From Isoetes taiwanensis (lineage: Eukaryota > Streptophyta > Lycopodiopsida > Isoetales > Isoetaceae), in NCBI GenBank assembly GCA_021234155.1, contig JAJEKV010000065.1:5474807-5538806 (forward strand): DNA of 64,000 nt, given 5' to 3'. The notes below the pieces were generated by a model. It made no database searches. It was not told where the DNA came from and saw only the letters and a program-made list of their open reading frames with translations. The position numbers and the translations under genes are program-made. Below are positions 45,226 through 57,584 of the stretch, piece after piece. Within the stretch, counting starts at the first letter, position 1, and each line of letters begins with the position of its first letter.

Positions 45226-45430
45226 TTATGCCTGCAAGTGTGCTTGCGAGAGGAGGGCCAGTGTGCCAGTCCATTGCAAATTACCTAACAAAGATGCTGC
45301 ACAACAACACCAACTGTCTAACATATCGCTTGACCTGATTGTCATCTGATAGCCGTGGAAAAGCTCCTTCTGGGGGCGCAGTTGCAACGCATCGTCACCC
45401 AGGGGATCAAATTTCATGGGTTGTTCTGTG
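45226..45430 (-). other. possible exon remnant of unknown gene
   Basis: A minus-strand frame after an AG at about 45432 reads GTEQPMKFDPLGDDALQLRP, QKELFHGYQMTIRSS, then SLLGNLQWTGTLALL. Its base composition is more coding-like than its AT-rich surroundings. I do not recognise it and cannot connect it to other exons. Confidence 0.25.
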
Positions 45431-45778
45431 CCTAAGAATACTATTATATTTATCCTTGTTTGATTAATACACACGTGAGAACTAACAAGATAGGATAGTG
45501 TTAGGACACATTTTGGAGAAAAGCAGAATACAAACGAAAATGTGCACAAGTATAATATGGAGTAAGCAAGATTGAGGGGAAAGAAATTCCACTTATATTG
45601 CATATTATGTTACATATGCCACCAATTAATTTGTAGCACAAAAATCAATCTATAAGTGAATACTTTGAGCTAGAAAATGCGGCAATATGTAAGAGTTAAA
45701 TCATAAGTTATTGTAGGAGCTAGTTCTTATGTCATGATATGCTTGATTGGTCATTTGATAAACACTACGTTGTGCACT

Positions 45779-46275
45779 ACATTTATCTAACGATACGTAA
45801 TTCAATTTCATTTTTCATCCTCCACATTTATCTAACAATATGTAATTCAATTTCATTTTTCATCCCTTTTCTTGGCTCCTTTTTTGGTGCCGAGAGGGTC
45901 CTCCACATTTATCTAAAAATATGTAATTCAATTTCATTTTTCATCCCTTTTCTTGGCTCCTTTTTGTGCCTAGAGGGTCTTCAAGATACAACTCCTATCC
46001 TTTGCCCCAAGCCCACCTTACTGTTAGTTGCTTTTATCTTTATGGTACAACTCCTATCCTTTGCTTCAAGCCTGCCTTACTTTTAGTTGCTTTTATCTTT
46101 ATGGTAACTTTTAGTTTTGCTTTTATCTTTATGTTAGTTGCTTTTATCTTTATGGTACAACTCCTATCCTTTGCCCCAAGCCTGCCTTACTTTTAGTTGC
46201 TTTTATCTTTATGGTAACTTTTAGTTGCTTTTATCTTTATGGTACTTACTGTTAGTTGCTTTTATCTTTATGGTA
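45779..46275. repeat. two adjacent minisatellites
   Basis: 45779-45975 holds three copies of CACATTTATCTAANNATATG followed by TAATTCAATTTCATTTTTCA, with a shared GAGGGTC end. 46000-46275 holds several copies of TTAGTTGCTTTTATCTTTAT with or without GGTACAACTCCTATCCTTTG. The open frame across them is repeat-derived. Confidence 0.85.
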
Positions 46276-46789
46276 TTTTTTAGCAACATTATTATATATA
46301 TATAAACCCATCTACAAAATAGTTATCAAACCATATATAAGTCATTCACTTTGATTCTATTCTTCAAAGATTCCATGATGCTCCATTGCATGTGTGCCAA
46401 TTGTCAAAAAATTTTTTCGGGGAACATTTTCCTAATTTTGCATTCTTGCCCTATATATAAAAAAAAAAACCAAATGAAAATTAAATGACGTCCATTTCTT
46501 TCTTGCTCTGAAAGCAATCCGGCCCTATTCAGTTCCGGCCCTGTTCAACGGCCAAGCAATCCCTCAGTTCCAGGTCCAGTAAAATTCTCCGGCTACTGCC
46601 CAGATGCTGTCACAGATGGTTCCATCGATGAGTTGGGGCTTGCCGACGCTTCCGTGCAAATGGATTGACGGATTCAACCTGTTTGGGCACAAAAATCCCT
46701 TATTTCTGCACTCAAATCCCCTATTTTTGCTGCGAGATGCTCTGTTTTGCCCCAAAAATAGTATGTTTTCCCCCCTTTGATCGCCGGAG

Positions 46790-46999
46790 TTAATCTACCT
46801 TCCATCCTTTTTTCATTGCCTCTTTTAGGACCCCGTACAGCATCATATTCTCTGAATTGTTTTCGTCCAGCAGCAGCAAATCGCCCTTCTGCAGCGAAGA
46901 AAGAAAAAACGTGCTTCCTCTGCATGGACTGATGCACAAAGAATCCTCTATTTTCACCGGAAGCATCAGACTGGGCAGCGGATTTTTCTTTCTGGGCAT
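46790..46999 (-). other. short open frame, possible gene fragment
   Basis: A minus-strand 69-codon frame reads PSLMLPVKIEDSLCISPC, then LQKGDLLLLDENNSENMM and LYGVLKEAMKKGWKV. Its composition is protein-like but I do not recognise the family. The opposite strand is also open (46857-47237), and overlapping frames prevent a firm call. Confidence 0.25.
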
Positions 47000-47257
47000 C
47001 TTTTCTCAATGTTTTGCTCTTCAATTACTTCTCCAGCCGAAGAATCAGTCTCATCCGATGCTATTCTCAAATAGCTCCGCCAAATTTCGTGTAGCCTGGG
47101 CAATGTCTGCCATAAGGTCTGATAAAGAATATGGCCAGAACTTGGCCGCTATGCATAGATTCAGGTCTTCGAGTCAAGGCTGTGGTATCGAAATGGTGGT
47201 TGGGTCATTTGCACAGGGATCAATAGAGCTTACATAACTGGGTTTGGCATTTAGGTG

Positions 47258-47640
47258 TGGCTTCAGTAGACTGTAGCATTGGAGAGGAATATCTAGGTCT
47301 TGGGCAGAATGATGAAGCTATATTTTCATCAGAAAGCAGTCACTGTGTTTAAATTTATCAACGGGAAGAACCATGCATCTATTGCCTCTGTATTTGTAAG
47401 TCTGGCAGACATATCTTTGAGGACTGGGCGTGAAAGTGGTGTCAGAATTTTTGGGAAGCATGGGGCTGGTCATGCGCCAGATGATCTTGCAAGTGGCTTG
47501 GTAAAAGTTGCATCAATTTATGAAGCCATGAATGAAAGAGAGCAGGCCTTATGCCTGCTTCGGAAGGCACTTGATATTCTCAAAGTTGAGCCTGGAGAAC
47601 GAGTTCTAAAAGTCGAATTGCTGACGGCGGTTTTCTGTGA
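47258..47640 (+). pseudogene. kinesin light chain-related (KLCR) TPR gene fragment
   Basis: Reads VASVDCSIGEEYLGLGQNDE, then (after a 1-nt frameshift at about 47327) QKAVTVFKFINGKNHASIAS, VFVSLADISLRTGRE, DDLASGLVKVASIYEAMNE and REQALCLLRKALDILK. These are consecutive TPR-like repeats of the plant KLCR family, which links cellulose synthase complexes and microtubules to the membrane (family knowledge). Upstream and downstream parts are missing, so it is a partial pseudogene. Confidence 0.72.
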
Positions 47641-48424
47641 GTGCTTTGGCTTTTTTGCATGTCGATTTCTGTGGCACCGACATCTCTATTCATCTACCAA
47701 ATTGTAAGCCACTTTGAGTTTATGCAACTACATGATGTAATATGAGTTCATGCACAGCGTCTTCATTTTGATCATACTTTTACTTGAAGACAACATATGG
47801 ACTTATTTCTCAAAAAGAGCATTGCCCAAATAAGTTTCCATTCTATTCTTTTCGAGCCACTCCTCAACGTTGTTGGATCTCGCATACACAAGGGGCTTGG
47901 TTGCAATCGACTTGAAAGCATGGTTGACTACAAAGAGGTGATTATTTTCTGGGCTAAACTATATAGTTGCAGGACATATATGTCAACATTATTGATGGAT
48001 CCATATGAGGTTGTTGAACTAGTGGTAGAGAACACTATCTGTATAAATACAACTTTCCTTGTAGCTATGGCTTTGGCTGTGCAGAATATTGGCATGTTTC
48101 CACTTTGTCTATTTCGAAGGAATCCAATGGCTTTGGTTGTACAGAATATTAGCAAGTTTGCATTGTCTAGTTAGAAGGTATCAAACTGCTATTACATAGA
48201 CTTAAAGATGTGGTCTTGGAGAATCATTGAGAGCTGTACGACGACTACAAATGAAGGAACAACCTTTCTAGGAAGATTATTTGGTGTCTCTTGCACATTG
48301 TTAGTTGTTAGATTGTGTAATTAAAAAATCTTTTGAAAATAGGCAGGTAAGACATGCCATTGCCATTTATAGTGGCAGTGATTTATGGGATTGCCTCCAT
48401 CTCACTTTCCCCTCATCTTCATTG

Positions 48425-48690
48425 AATATTTTGCAACATCATTTGGTACAAATGGACATACCTGTAGTTGATGTGATCAAACACTTATGCATATTTTGCA
48501 ACAGCATTTGGTACAAATGGACGCAACAGCATTTGGTACAAATGTTGCAAATTGGTACAAATGGACGCAACAGCATTTGGTACAAATGGACACACCTGTA
48601 GTGGATGTGATCAAACACTTATGCATATTTTGCAACAGCATTTGGTACAAATGGACACACATGTAGTGGATGTGATCAAACATTTATGCA
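48425..48690. repeat. minisatellite around GCATTTGGTACAAATGGACA
   Basis: Units of TTTTGCAACAGCATTTGGTA-CAAATGGACACACCTGTAGT-GGATGTGATCAAACACTTAT, and shorter partial units, repeated five or six times. A second duplication, TGATGTTATGAACATTTCAT plus 30 bp, occurs twice at about 48819-48918. Confidence 0.85.
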
Positions 48691-49034
48691 GCTACTATTG
48701 GGCTTCCCTTAGACTAAAGAACTTATTTAGTCTATAACATGTAATTAAGGATGCAATTCTTGGTTGGGCTTGGTATCTAAATAGTTCAATTCAAGAATTA
48801 CATGAGTTGCAAAATCTCTGTGATGTTATGAACATTTCATGTGTGCTTACACCGCAATAAACCCTATTAATGATGTTATGAACATTTCATGTGTGCTTAC
48901 ACCGCAATAAACCCTATTAAGTTGTCTCATTGTTTTATATTAATTAATTCGAGATATATGAGAGTGTATTAGAATTTGGTGCAAGAAAAAGAAACTTGCC
49001 TTGATGAAGAGACAAGACGGGGAAGAGAAACGTT

Positions 49035-49067
49035 CGCGGCGGCCTTGGCCGCCGCAAGGCCGCCGCG
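49035..49067. repeat. GC-rich hairpin
   Basis: Perfect 13-bp arms CGCGGCGGCCTTG and CAAGGCCGCCGCG with a 7-nt loop, in otherwise AT-rich DNA. Weakly matching outer arms (AGAAACGTT / ATAAGTTTCT) extend it. Confidence 0.8.
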
Positions 49068-49263
49068 ATAAGTTTCTTGTAAAGACAACCCATAGTGTGT
49101 TAGCACCTTATTTTTCACATGAAATGAAATTTACAAGATGAAAAAAATATTTACAAGCCCTTGTTTGTGCTACAAAGATGAAATTTCTTTAACTCAGAAA
49201 TGGAATGATGCAAGCAACTAGGCCCTGTCCAAGGCAATCCAATTTTCACGATCAAATCAAGAG

Positions 49264-50028
49264 CTATGTGTTTGCTGACAAAAAGAGGGAGCGTCTGATG
49301 ATCCACTGAGAGTCGCTAGGATGCATATGCGTGCGTTGCCTTTCAAGTTGGAAAGTAAGGAAAGGAACCTGCACATTAGAAACATGTGCAACAACATCAA
49401 AGCAAATAGGTACAATAAACTGAGAATCATCAAGTATGCTGCGTGATAAAGCAGAGAATACAGGATATGGTGCATCATTGAGATATAAAGGAGGTTTGCA
49501 TCTAGAGATGATAGTATGTCCAACAGTGATGCTTTGGAGGTGGGGAAAGTATTGTATCTTGTCAAAAATAGGGGAAGGATGTAGGCTTGGGGGAGAGGCT
49601 CCAAAGAACAAGGCGCTATCGTCGTTTTTGGTATAATTGGCAAGACAATAGGAGAATGGTCCATTGAAAGGCATTTGAGAAGGGGAAGAGATTTGATCTA
49701 GTCCAAGAAGTTCACCACCATGATCAAAAACACCAGTCTTAGTATGTGCACATCCCATGGCTATGCTTCCAGTTTCAGAGTGACTGGAAACGGAATGAAA
49801 GGTTATATTTTCAATGGTATATTTTTCCAAATCCGGAAGGTGGTCCCCCCAAGTGGTCCTGGACGTCCTTTTTGTGATCGGGATTTTGGGAGCTTTTAAC
49901 AGGATGCTTTGTAATTCCGTGCTTACATTCAGTTCCTTGTCTATGTGCTCTGTAATTCTTTCTACTTCCTTAGCCTCTGCTGCCGCTGTTACAACTAAGA
50001 GCAAGACGGACCAGATTATTACAGACAT
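49264..50028 (-). pseudogene. pepsin-like aspartic protease remnant lacking both catalytic Asp
   Basis: One minus-strand frame of 254 codons from ATG 50028 (ATG chosen over an upstream TTG). The N terminus looks like a signal peptide (SVIIWSVLLLVVTAAAEA). Then come parts typical of plant nepenthesin/CDR1-type A1 proteases: GSIAMGCAHTKTGVF, LLGLDQISSPSQM, FSYCLANYTKNDDSALFFGA, QSITVGHTIIS and PYPVFSALSRSILDD. The first catalytic DTG region and the second DSGTT region are both absent and the C-terminal lobe is cut short, so the product cannot be an active protease. Secreted non-catalytic use is possible but a pseudogene is more likely. Confidence 0.72.
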
Positions 50029-50719
50029 TGTTGCGCTCAAAAAATCTGTTGGGAGGTCTTCAATCTTTTGAAGGATTTAACCACCCAACCGGGCTCAAGC
50101 TACTCAAAACGCAATCAGAACTCTAAAAACTAAAGGCAAGATCGTCCAGCACAGGTCATAACAAGGCGGAAGGATTCTTAGAGCGCTCAACCGGGATTTC
50201 TGAGTTTAGATCAAAGGAAAGCAGTTGCATTTATAGGCAGAAAGAACCTATTTCTGAATTCGCCTTTTTCGATCTGATATAGACGAACTATTTTCGGCTG
50301 AAGGGTTATCAGCCACGCCAACATTTAACTTTTAGTTGAACCATTGGTTTTTAATTCATTAATCTACCCATCTAATGTTATGCTAAAAGAAATAAACTAC
50401 CCTTTATGAATTATTTACTAGCCTTTGAAACTTTTTTTCCAACTGGGTTTTGCATGAGCCGCTCCCCCAAGCCCGGCATTGAGCCGTAACAGAGTTACTT
50501 AATAGGTTTTTTGCCTTTGTCAAAAGGTACTTAGACATAATCTTTTGCTTCCTGTGGCCTTTTAGCCTTTAAGGACGTGAGCGAATCTGGAATGGAAGAC
50601 GGTATTTTTTCGTGGATTTTGCAGATGGGTTTGGCTTCTTTTGCCCTAAGCTCTCCACTTTCTTCAGCTTCGAGAAGTCTTGGGTATGTTCCTCTTACTT
50701 CTTTCATCTTGGCGCTCTG

Positions 50720-51315
50720 ATGCCTTGCATATTTCTATATTTCTTGGCTAGCATATTTCTATATTTCTGATGCCTTGCATATTTCTATATTTCTATATTT
50801 CTGATGCCTTGCATATTTCTATATTTCTTGGAGTTTAGGGCCTATCTTCTCCCAACATCGCCAGAACTGAGCTCCTGATTTTTTTCTGGAAGCCACTTGT
50901 GAAGGCATCCATCTTCCCTAGACTGAAAAAAGCAAGTGGAATGCTATCTTTTTCTTTTGGGTTGTACTAAGAAATCGAGGACCTGCATTGCATGCGGCTA
51001 ATGCTTGCATCAAATTTCCAAAATAGTTTCTAGCTTCCCTCCACGTTAGTAAAAATTTTAAACAGTGAATTTATGTTTCATTCATCATATTCAATCTTGC
51101 AAGAGCAGATGCTATTTCCTTGGCATACTACAGACCTGTTGCAAGTTGCTTCACGACCTCATAAAGGCAGGATAGAAGACTTTCAGGGTAATACAGTAAT
51201 TACAAAACAACAGAGATCAGACTTAAGAAATTGTAAATAAGACCAAAATACAAACGTGAAAGAACAGACATCAGACTTAGAAAATTGTAAATAAGACCAA
51301 AATACAAACGTGAAA
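50720..51315. repeat. two short tandem repeats
   Basis: GATGCCTTGCATATTTCTAT with ATTTCT extensions is repeated at 50720-50827. AACAGACATCAGACTTAG plus AAAATTGTAAATAAGACCAA and ATACAAACGTGAAA is repeated twice at about 51201-51315. The remaining sequence from 50100 to 51320 shows no gene. Confidence 0.8.
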
Positions 51316-51323
51316 TGCACTTT

Positions 51324-51396
51324 TGGAGAAGTGGGGTATCGATCCCCATACCTCTCGCATGCTAAGCGAGCGCTCTACCATCTGAGCTACATCCCC
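51324..51396 (-). tRNA. tRNA-Ala (AGC)
   Basis: A 73-nt cloverleaf on the minus strand beginning GGGGATGTAGCTCAGATGG and ending ACTTCTCCA (A discriminator, no encoded CCA). Anticodon loop CTTAGCATG gives anticodon AGC. The acceptor stem has the G3:U70 pair that marks tRNA-Ala. D and T arms (GGTATGGGGATCGATACC region) are intact and no intron is present. On the minus strand the gene is followed by AAAAGTG, not a long T run. Confidence 0.95.
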
Positions 51397-52088
51397 TTGT
51401 GGTGATTAATCTCATTTTTTTGAATCACATATTCCCTCTGAACTACACAACCCTCATTACTGTGATTTTGTTTCCTAGAGCATTGGAGATAGAATTCAAT
51501 GTTTCTGGCATGGTCAGCAAGCTAGCATGCAAATCAACTTCCTCTTTACATATGAGCAACAATTGAGAAACTCATCCCAAGGGGCTTCCTCTACATCAAG
51601 AGGTGTTTGGCACAAAATATTGATGTACAAGAGTAACAACTGAAGATAGCTTTACAAGGCTTATATATAGCCTTATAAAATCTTCTCCAACACTCTAGCA
51701 TAGAGTGATTACCACAGAAGCTATGCTATCATGTCATGTGACATTTCCATCAAATTCTAGACATTGCAATTCCTTGAAAGGCAAGTTATTTGAATAGTTT
51801 CAAAGTCAGCTATACGACTGAAGACAATTGGATGATAATTGCAAACAAAAGACGAAATTGCATACATTGTATGTAGCCACAAAGTTTGATGAGAGGATAA
51901 AATGATTTCACAAGCTTCAAGGTGGAAGGATGTGGGGTTTGTTTAATGTTGCAAAGTGGTCCAAGATGCTAGATCTACTGTTTGTTCAATGCTTCCAAAG
52001 AGGAACAAGGAATCTAAAAATAGGCAGGCATGACAGTAACGGCCAAAAAGCTGGGCCTTTAAAACTAACAAAGCAAGGCAGTAGCAGT

Positions 52089-55000
52089 ATGGCGAAAATG
52101 GAGCTCCTCTTCATAGCAGCTATGGCTATGGCCATAGCCACAGCACAAGGGGCTCCGGAGGCTGAAAGGGTTCTGTCAGTACCTGGATTTGAAGGGGCCT
52201 TGGGCTCTCAGCATTACGCCGGGTATGCTTGTGTCTTATATCAGTTCCCATTTCAGCCTCTAACGTTTTTGCTTTTGGGCCCCTGCAGATATGTCACAGT
52301 AGATGAAGCTCATGGTAAACACCTTTTCTTCTATTTCGTCACTTCTGAACGTGACCCTTCTTCAGATCCTGTTGTTCTTTGGCTCAATGGTGGCCCTGGT
52401 TGCTCCAGCTTTGATGGCTTTGTTTATGAACATGGTCAGTGTAGAATTCAGCATTTTTGTTCCACAAAAAGAAACAAAAAAAAAACAATTCTGTTTCTCA
52501 CTTACACATCTCTCATAAAACCAAGACCTTATTTGATTGCCTCTATCTCACTGGCATTGATATGGAACAAGTGGAGAACCTTAAATAAATTTAAAATTAT
52601 CCATATTTATTTCTCCTATTGACATATTCCATTGTGAGACCCCATGCTAGTTGTTCACTCCTCTAGAATCTTAATTGCAGGACCATTTAAGTTTCAACAT
52701 GGCCTTCACGAGAAACCTCTACTATCCAGGAACCCATACACATGGGCAAAGGTTGTTGAATTCAACTTTTTTTGCAGTATTTCCTATGCATCAGTGGTAA
52801 TGTCTCTTACATCTCTCAGGTTGCAAATATAATATATTTAGATTCTCCCGTCGGTGTCGGACTTTCATATTCAGACACCACCAATGACTACATCACTGGA
52901 GATATCCAAACATCTAAAGATTCACACGTCTTCCTCTTGAAGGTATTCTATGATTAAACTGTATGTATCATCCACATTCCTTTTCTCAGGTATTGCTTGC
53001 ATATAGATGCAATAGATTCTACATCAATACAGTAGATTCTACAACAAAATAGTGGAATTTTGTTTGAACTGGAATAGATTAGATTTTTCTAACGTCCATG
53101 AAGACCAAAAGGCCATGGGACTCATTGATACAACCAGTACTACTACAATAAAAAAATCCCTGCCCCCAAAAGTTTTTCCAAGGGAAAAAGCTTTGTAGTA
53201 CTGACGATACCTACGAGAACGCCATAAATCAAGTACATGCCATTTGAAATCAATTTGTCACAAATAGGTATGTTTGTATTAACTACTACTAGTATTATGC
53301 GAAACCCACCTAGAATTAGAAAGATCAACATAATTTTTCTTTGTCGATGTGTTATCTTGGTATATGATTGTGTATTTGGTTGCATGTAGTGGTTTGAAAA
53401 ATATCCAGAGTTCATTTCAAATCCGTTATATATTTCGGGAGAATCATATGCAGGGATCTATGTTCCCACTCTTACGCAACAAATTGTTAATGGTAAGCAA
53501 GAGATACATGATAGTAGTACATTGTTCATTGGTTCCTTCCTCCAACCACTTTATATTGGATGCCATCCTATGAACAAGCTTGAACTTCGAGACCTAAACT
53601 AAGTGTGCTACCTAGATAGATGACTCCACTAATTATGTGAGTCCAATTACATATCTTTTGAATATCCTTTAACTAAGACATTCAAAAGATACAAATGACC
53701 TAGTCCACCAATGACCAACTTATAAAAAAGATAACCAAAGAATACTAAAGTAAAAAGCATATAATTGCTCCAAATTTTTTTAAGCCCATCTCCCATTGTG
53801 TTTCCTTTTCCTCCCTTTTATATAGACATAAAAGTAGAAAGAAATGGCAATCCGATTTGATATCATTATGTGTAATGCAGGTCTTGAAGGTGGCGTTAAA
53901 CCTACTCTCAACCTTAAGGTTGGAAACTACATTTTATTTCATAGTACTTAAAATACGTGGTAATCCACAGATTTTCAAATTTTTTTTTTTTTGGTGTAGG
54001 GATATATAATTGGGAATGGCTGCACGGACGAGGAGTTTGATGGTAATGCAATTGTATCTTTTGCCTATGGGATGGGTCTTATATCCATTGATTTGTATAA
54101 GGTAAGTTTTTTCATTTCATATCTAGATATAAGGCACCATAATATAAGAACTGGTTTTATTTTAGAACACATACACTATGTACCATAATTTCTACTAACT
54201 AAAAAATGCAGTGACATAAACAAGAGATCTTGGTAATGCACATAGGTTCTTAAGATACTAAACAAGTGTTAAATTTCTAACTTGAGCATCCACTAAAATG
54301 CACTGCACCTTCCCTCTCCCATTAAGGATATTAAAAATTGCCACATATTAATATTACGTGCTCAAATTTATTGTTCCAGGAAACCTATGAAGCATGTAAT
54401 GCAAGTTATTGGAATCCAAGTACAAAGGATTGTGAAGACAAACTAGCAAAGATAGATCAGGTTTTATACTACCAAACTTTTCCTTTTTATTTCTTATTTT
54501 CTCTTTTTTTTTTTTCTATATAATAATTGGTATATATAGGAGCTATACAATCTCAACATTTATGATATTTTAGAACCTTGTTATCATAATACCGTCATAC
54601 AAAGCAAACAAGAAGTATTGCCCCAATCATTTCGAATATTAGGTGAAACGCATGGACCATGGCCTATAAGACGAAGAATGTTTGGGCGTGGTTGGCCCTT
54701 GAGTTCTCCAGTGAGGAAAGGATACATTCCTAGCTGGCATCAATTAACAGGCCGCCATCATCAACGTTGCTTAGTAAGGGCATTTTTCTTCCATTTCCTT
54801 CCCTTTTATTTGAAAAATATCAAAACTTACAAACATTTTTATGGTGCCTCTTTTTTTGGGCATTTTTTAAAGAATGACCATATTGCAAATATATGGTTGA
54901 ACGATCCAGTGGTGAGGGAAGCACTACATGCAAAACCGGTAAGAAGATGGATTTGCTTATATAAGGCTCGAAATATATCACGAAATATATCACGAAATTT

Positions 55001-56278
55001 TCAAATTTACTAGGTAGAAACAATTGGGAATTGGGTGATATGCTCGCACAAAGTTTCATATTATTCAGATGCTGGTAGTATGATTCCTTTACACTATAAT
55101 CTTACAAGGAAAGGTTTTCGAGCTCTTATTTATAGATTTGTAATTTTAACTTGGAAATAAAATGGTTAGATGTTACATAACGTGCTCTTATATGTTCTAA
55201 AAATATGTTCTTTTTCTTCTAGTGGTGACCATGATATGTGTGTGCCATATACTGGGTCAGAATCTTGGACTCGTTCAATGGGTTATAATGTAGTCGACGA
55301 ATGGCGTCCTTGGTTCGTAGATGAACAAGTAGCGGGGTAAGTCAAGGCGCTTATATACTTCATTAATTATCTTTTTATGTACTTGAATCTAAAAACCTTA
55401 ATTTTTCTTTTAATCTCTAGGTATGTTAGAGGCTATGACAAAGGACTAACTTTTGCAACTGTAAAGGTATGCAACGCTTTATACATAGTTGAAACCTTTA
55501 GTTTTATGCAAAAAACACGTAGTTAGGGATTACTAATAAGAAATAGCAACGGATCCAAAACGTTAAGCACTGCATTAGAAGCAAAGGATGAGTTTGGTAG
55601 TCCTAGTTTACTACCATGGCTTTGTTGCTCAAAATTTATATTTCTTTTTCCAAGAGAGGTGGGAGAGGATATTGTCTTGATGCTTGTACAATCTATTGCA
55701 TTGAATTATATAGAACTGCACTACCTTATTTGGTATAGGCTCCATAGGTTGATTGTTCTTCACGAACATTAAAAGTTCAAATCCATTTAATCCAATTCTA
55801 CAACATCTAATTGTTACTTTATGAAAGACCAAGCTTTGTGAAATGTTATGAGAGTTAGATACGTAGGTAGCTAGTGTTTGTATACCCAATCCTTGTAACT
55901 TCTTCCATGTCCTCATGAAGACCCCATTGGAGACGAATTGGTTAGCGTTATGAGTATGACTCATTCAGGATGTAAAATTTGAGATTATTAGGAGTAGAAT
56001 TTAGTGAAGGGTATTGGCATGTACTAATTGGTGGCTAGTCACTAGTGACATGCAACATTATTTTATTGGTAGAACCCAATGAACAATTTGATGTTGCATG
56101 ATTTCGTATTTTATAGACTAATTGATTGTGACTAAACATTTGCAAAATCTCTTTTTCTCAAACTATATTGCCAACTCTATATTATTATGCACAGGGATCA
56201 GGCCATACAGTTCCTGAGTACAAACCTAATGAAGCATTGGGCATGTTTCAAAGGTGGCTCCAAGGAAATCCATTATAG
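52089..56278 (+). CDS. SCPL20-like: serine carboxypeptidase-like protein, SCPL20 / carboxypeptidase I type (14 exons)
   Basis: Secreted or vacuolar peptidase of family S10, which removes C-terminal residues from peptides. Exons: 52089-52222, 52289-52434, 52681-52751, 52820-52942, 53390-53492, 53881-53918, 54000-54101, 54380-54460, 54540-54773, 54873-54938, 55014-55135, 55223-55336, 55421-55466, 56195-56278. They sum to 1464 nt, 487 codons, close to barley carboxypeptidase I. Residues 1-22 are a signal peptide ([18 protein letters not shown]). Oxyanion motif [12 protein letters not shown]; nucleophile Ser177 in GESYAG; catalytic Asp in GDHDMCVP (about 411); His464 in [14 protein letters not shown] 52089 fits the signal peptide. 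The exon 11 donor is AG/ATTTGT instead of AG/GT, so the gene may be mutated there; all other junctions are GT-AG. Confidence 0.9.
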
Positions 56279-56289
56279 TTTCTAGTTCC

Positions 56290-57340
56290 ATATTGTATAC
56301 TTGGACTTGAAATTAAATTATTAACTCTTTATTTGCTCTCTCTCAATTTTTTCCTATTATAATTTTGAGATGCCATGGAAGGCATAATCACAAACTCATT
56401 TTAGCGGCAGATGCTTCAAGATTATTTTGTGGACTTGGTGTCCCCACTTCTTTTATGTCACTAAATAATGACATAAAGCTTGCTAGAAAGAGCAATACGT
56501 CAATGTTTGCTATTGAGATGGACTAATAAAAACCATTCATATATAAGGCAAACAATACTATAGACCCGATTGCCTGTTGCACATTAGACTTTGGGATGCC
56601 AACAAGCCAGGAAAGGTTAAGACAATTCATTGTGAATATTGACTTTGTGTGTATAAGAGTATATGTTAGAAGAGATGTAAGACAATAGAAAGTCAACTTT
56701 CTTGTATCAATCTTCAAATCAGAAGAGTTCAACCACGACCCCAACCAAAAATTGGACTTAGCCACCACCTAAAAGTAAATAAGCAACCAGAACCCAAACA
56801 AGATTAGGAGATAAAGTTGAGCTTTTGGTAGCAAGGCAGATGAGCAGATATTCCATGGAGATATAAAGGAAGGCTAGGCAGGAAATCAAATTATGAGCAA
56901 AGTGATTCAAGTTTGGCATTAAAATAAGAGTAGAAAGGGGCAGCAGAACCAAAGGTATAAAGGTTATCTGTCTCCTCAGCAACTTCATCCAAACAGGAGA
57001 GTGTAGTTTCACTTAAGCTCAACAAGGAACCATATAAGTCTGCCAGCAATCTATGAGTGTAGTACTGCTCCCTGTATCTTGAGAACTGATCCTCTGACAT
57101 GTAGTAATGGTACATAGAGATGAAATCAAACATCAGTACACCTGAACCACTTCTTTGCAAAATAGACCTGGTAAATCTGATTTCTCGCATGAATCTGTCT
57201 CATTCATATTCAATCTGCTCAACAGCAGATTTAATTCCAGGGCTGCATCTTTCTTTAAAAGAGTGTCTCCCAATTTTCCCAAGCTCTTCTTACACAGGTT
57301 CAGGTAAGCTAACGATATCACAAAAGACAGAATTAGAATC
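56290..57340. other. downstream region, no gene recognised
   Basis: Downstream of the carboxypeptidase gene. A minus-strand 99-codon frame (57190-56891; FDFISMYHYYMSEDQFSRYR, EQYYTHRLLADLYGSLLS) looks protein-like but unfamiliar. It may be the 3' end of the adjacent LINE or a separate fragment. Confidence 0.4.
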
Positions 57341-57584
57341 AATGACATTCAAATTAGAGACAAATAAATCAAAGGACCCCTTGAAAGCACCAATTGAGTC
57401 CCACTTCATGTTATACTTGTCAGCAAACTTCCTTTTATGGGCTAAGGCAATAGATTCAACTTCCTTTTATGGGCTGAGGCAATAGATTCAATATCAAGCT
57501 GAAAATGCATCTTAATCCAAAAAATTGAGAGGTTCTTATTACTATGCACGATTCTATTTCTTGCTTTCCAGATCATGGAATAAT

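Noticed and set aside
45739-46196. Leu/Phe-rich plus-strand frames resembling membrane proteins
   Set aside because: They encode repeated peptides produced by the two minisatellites.
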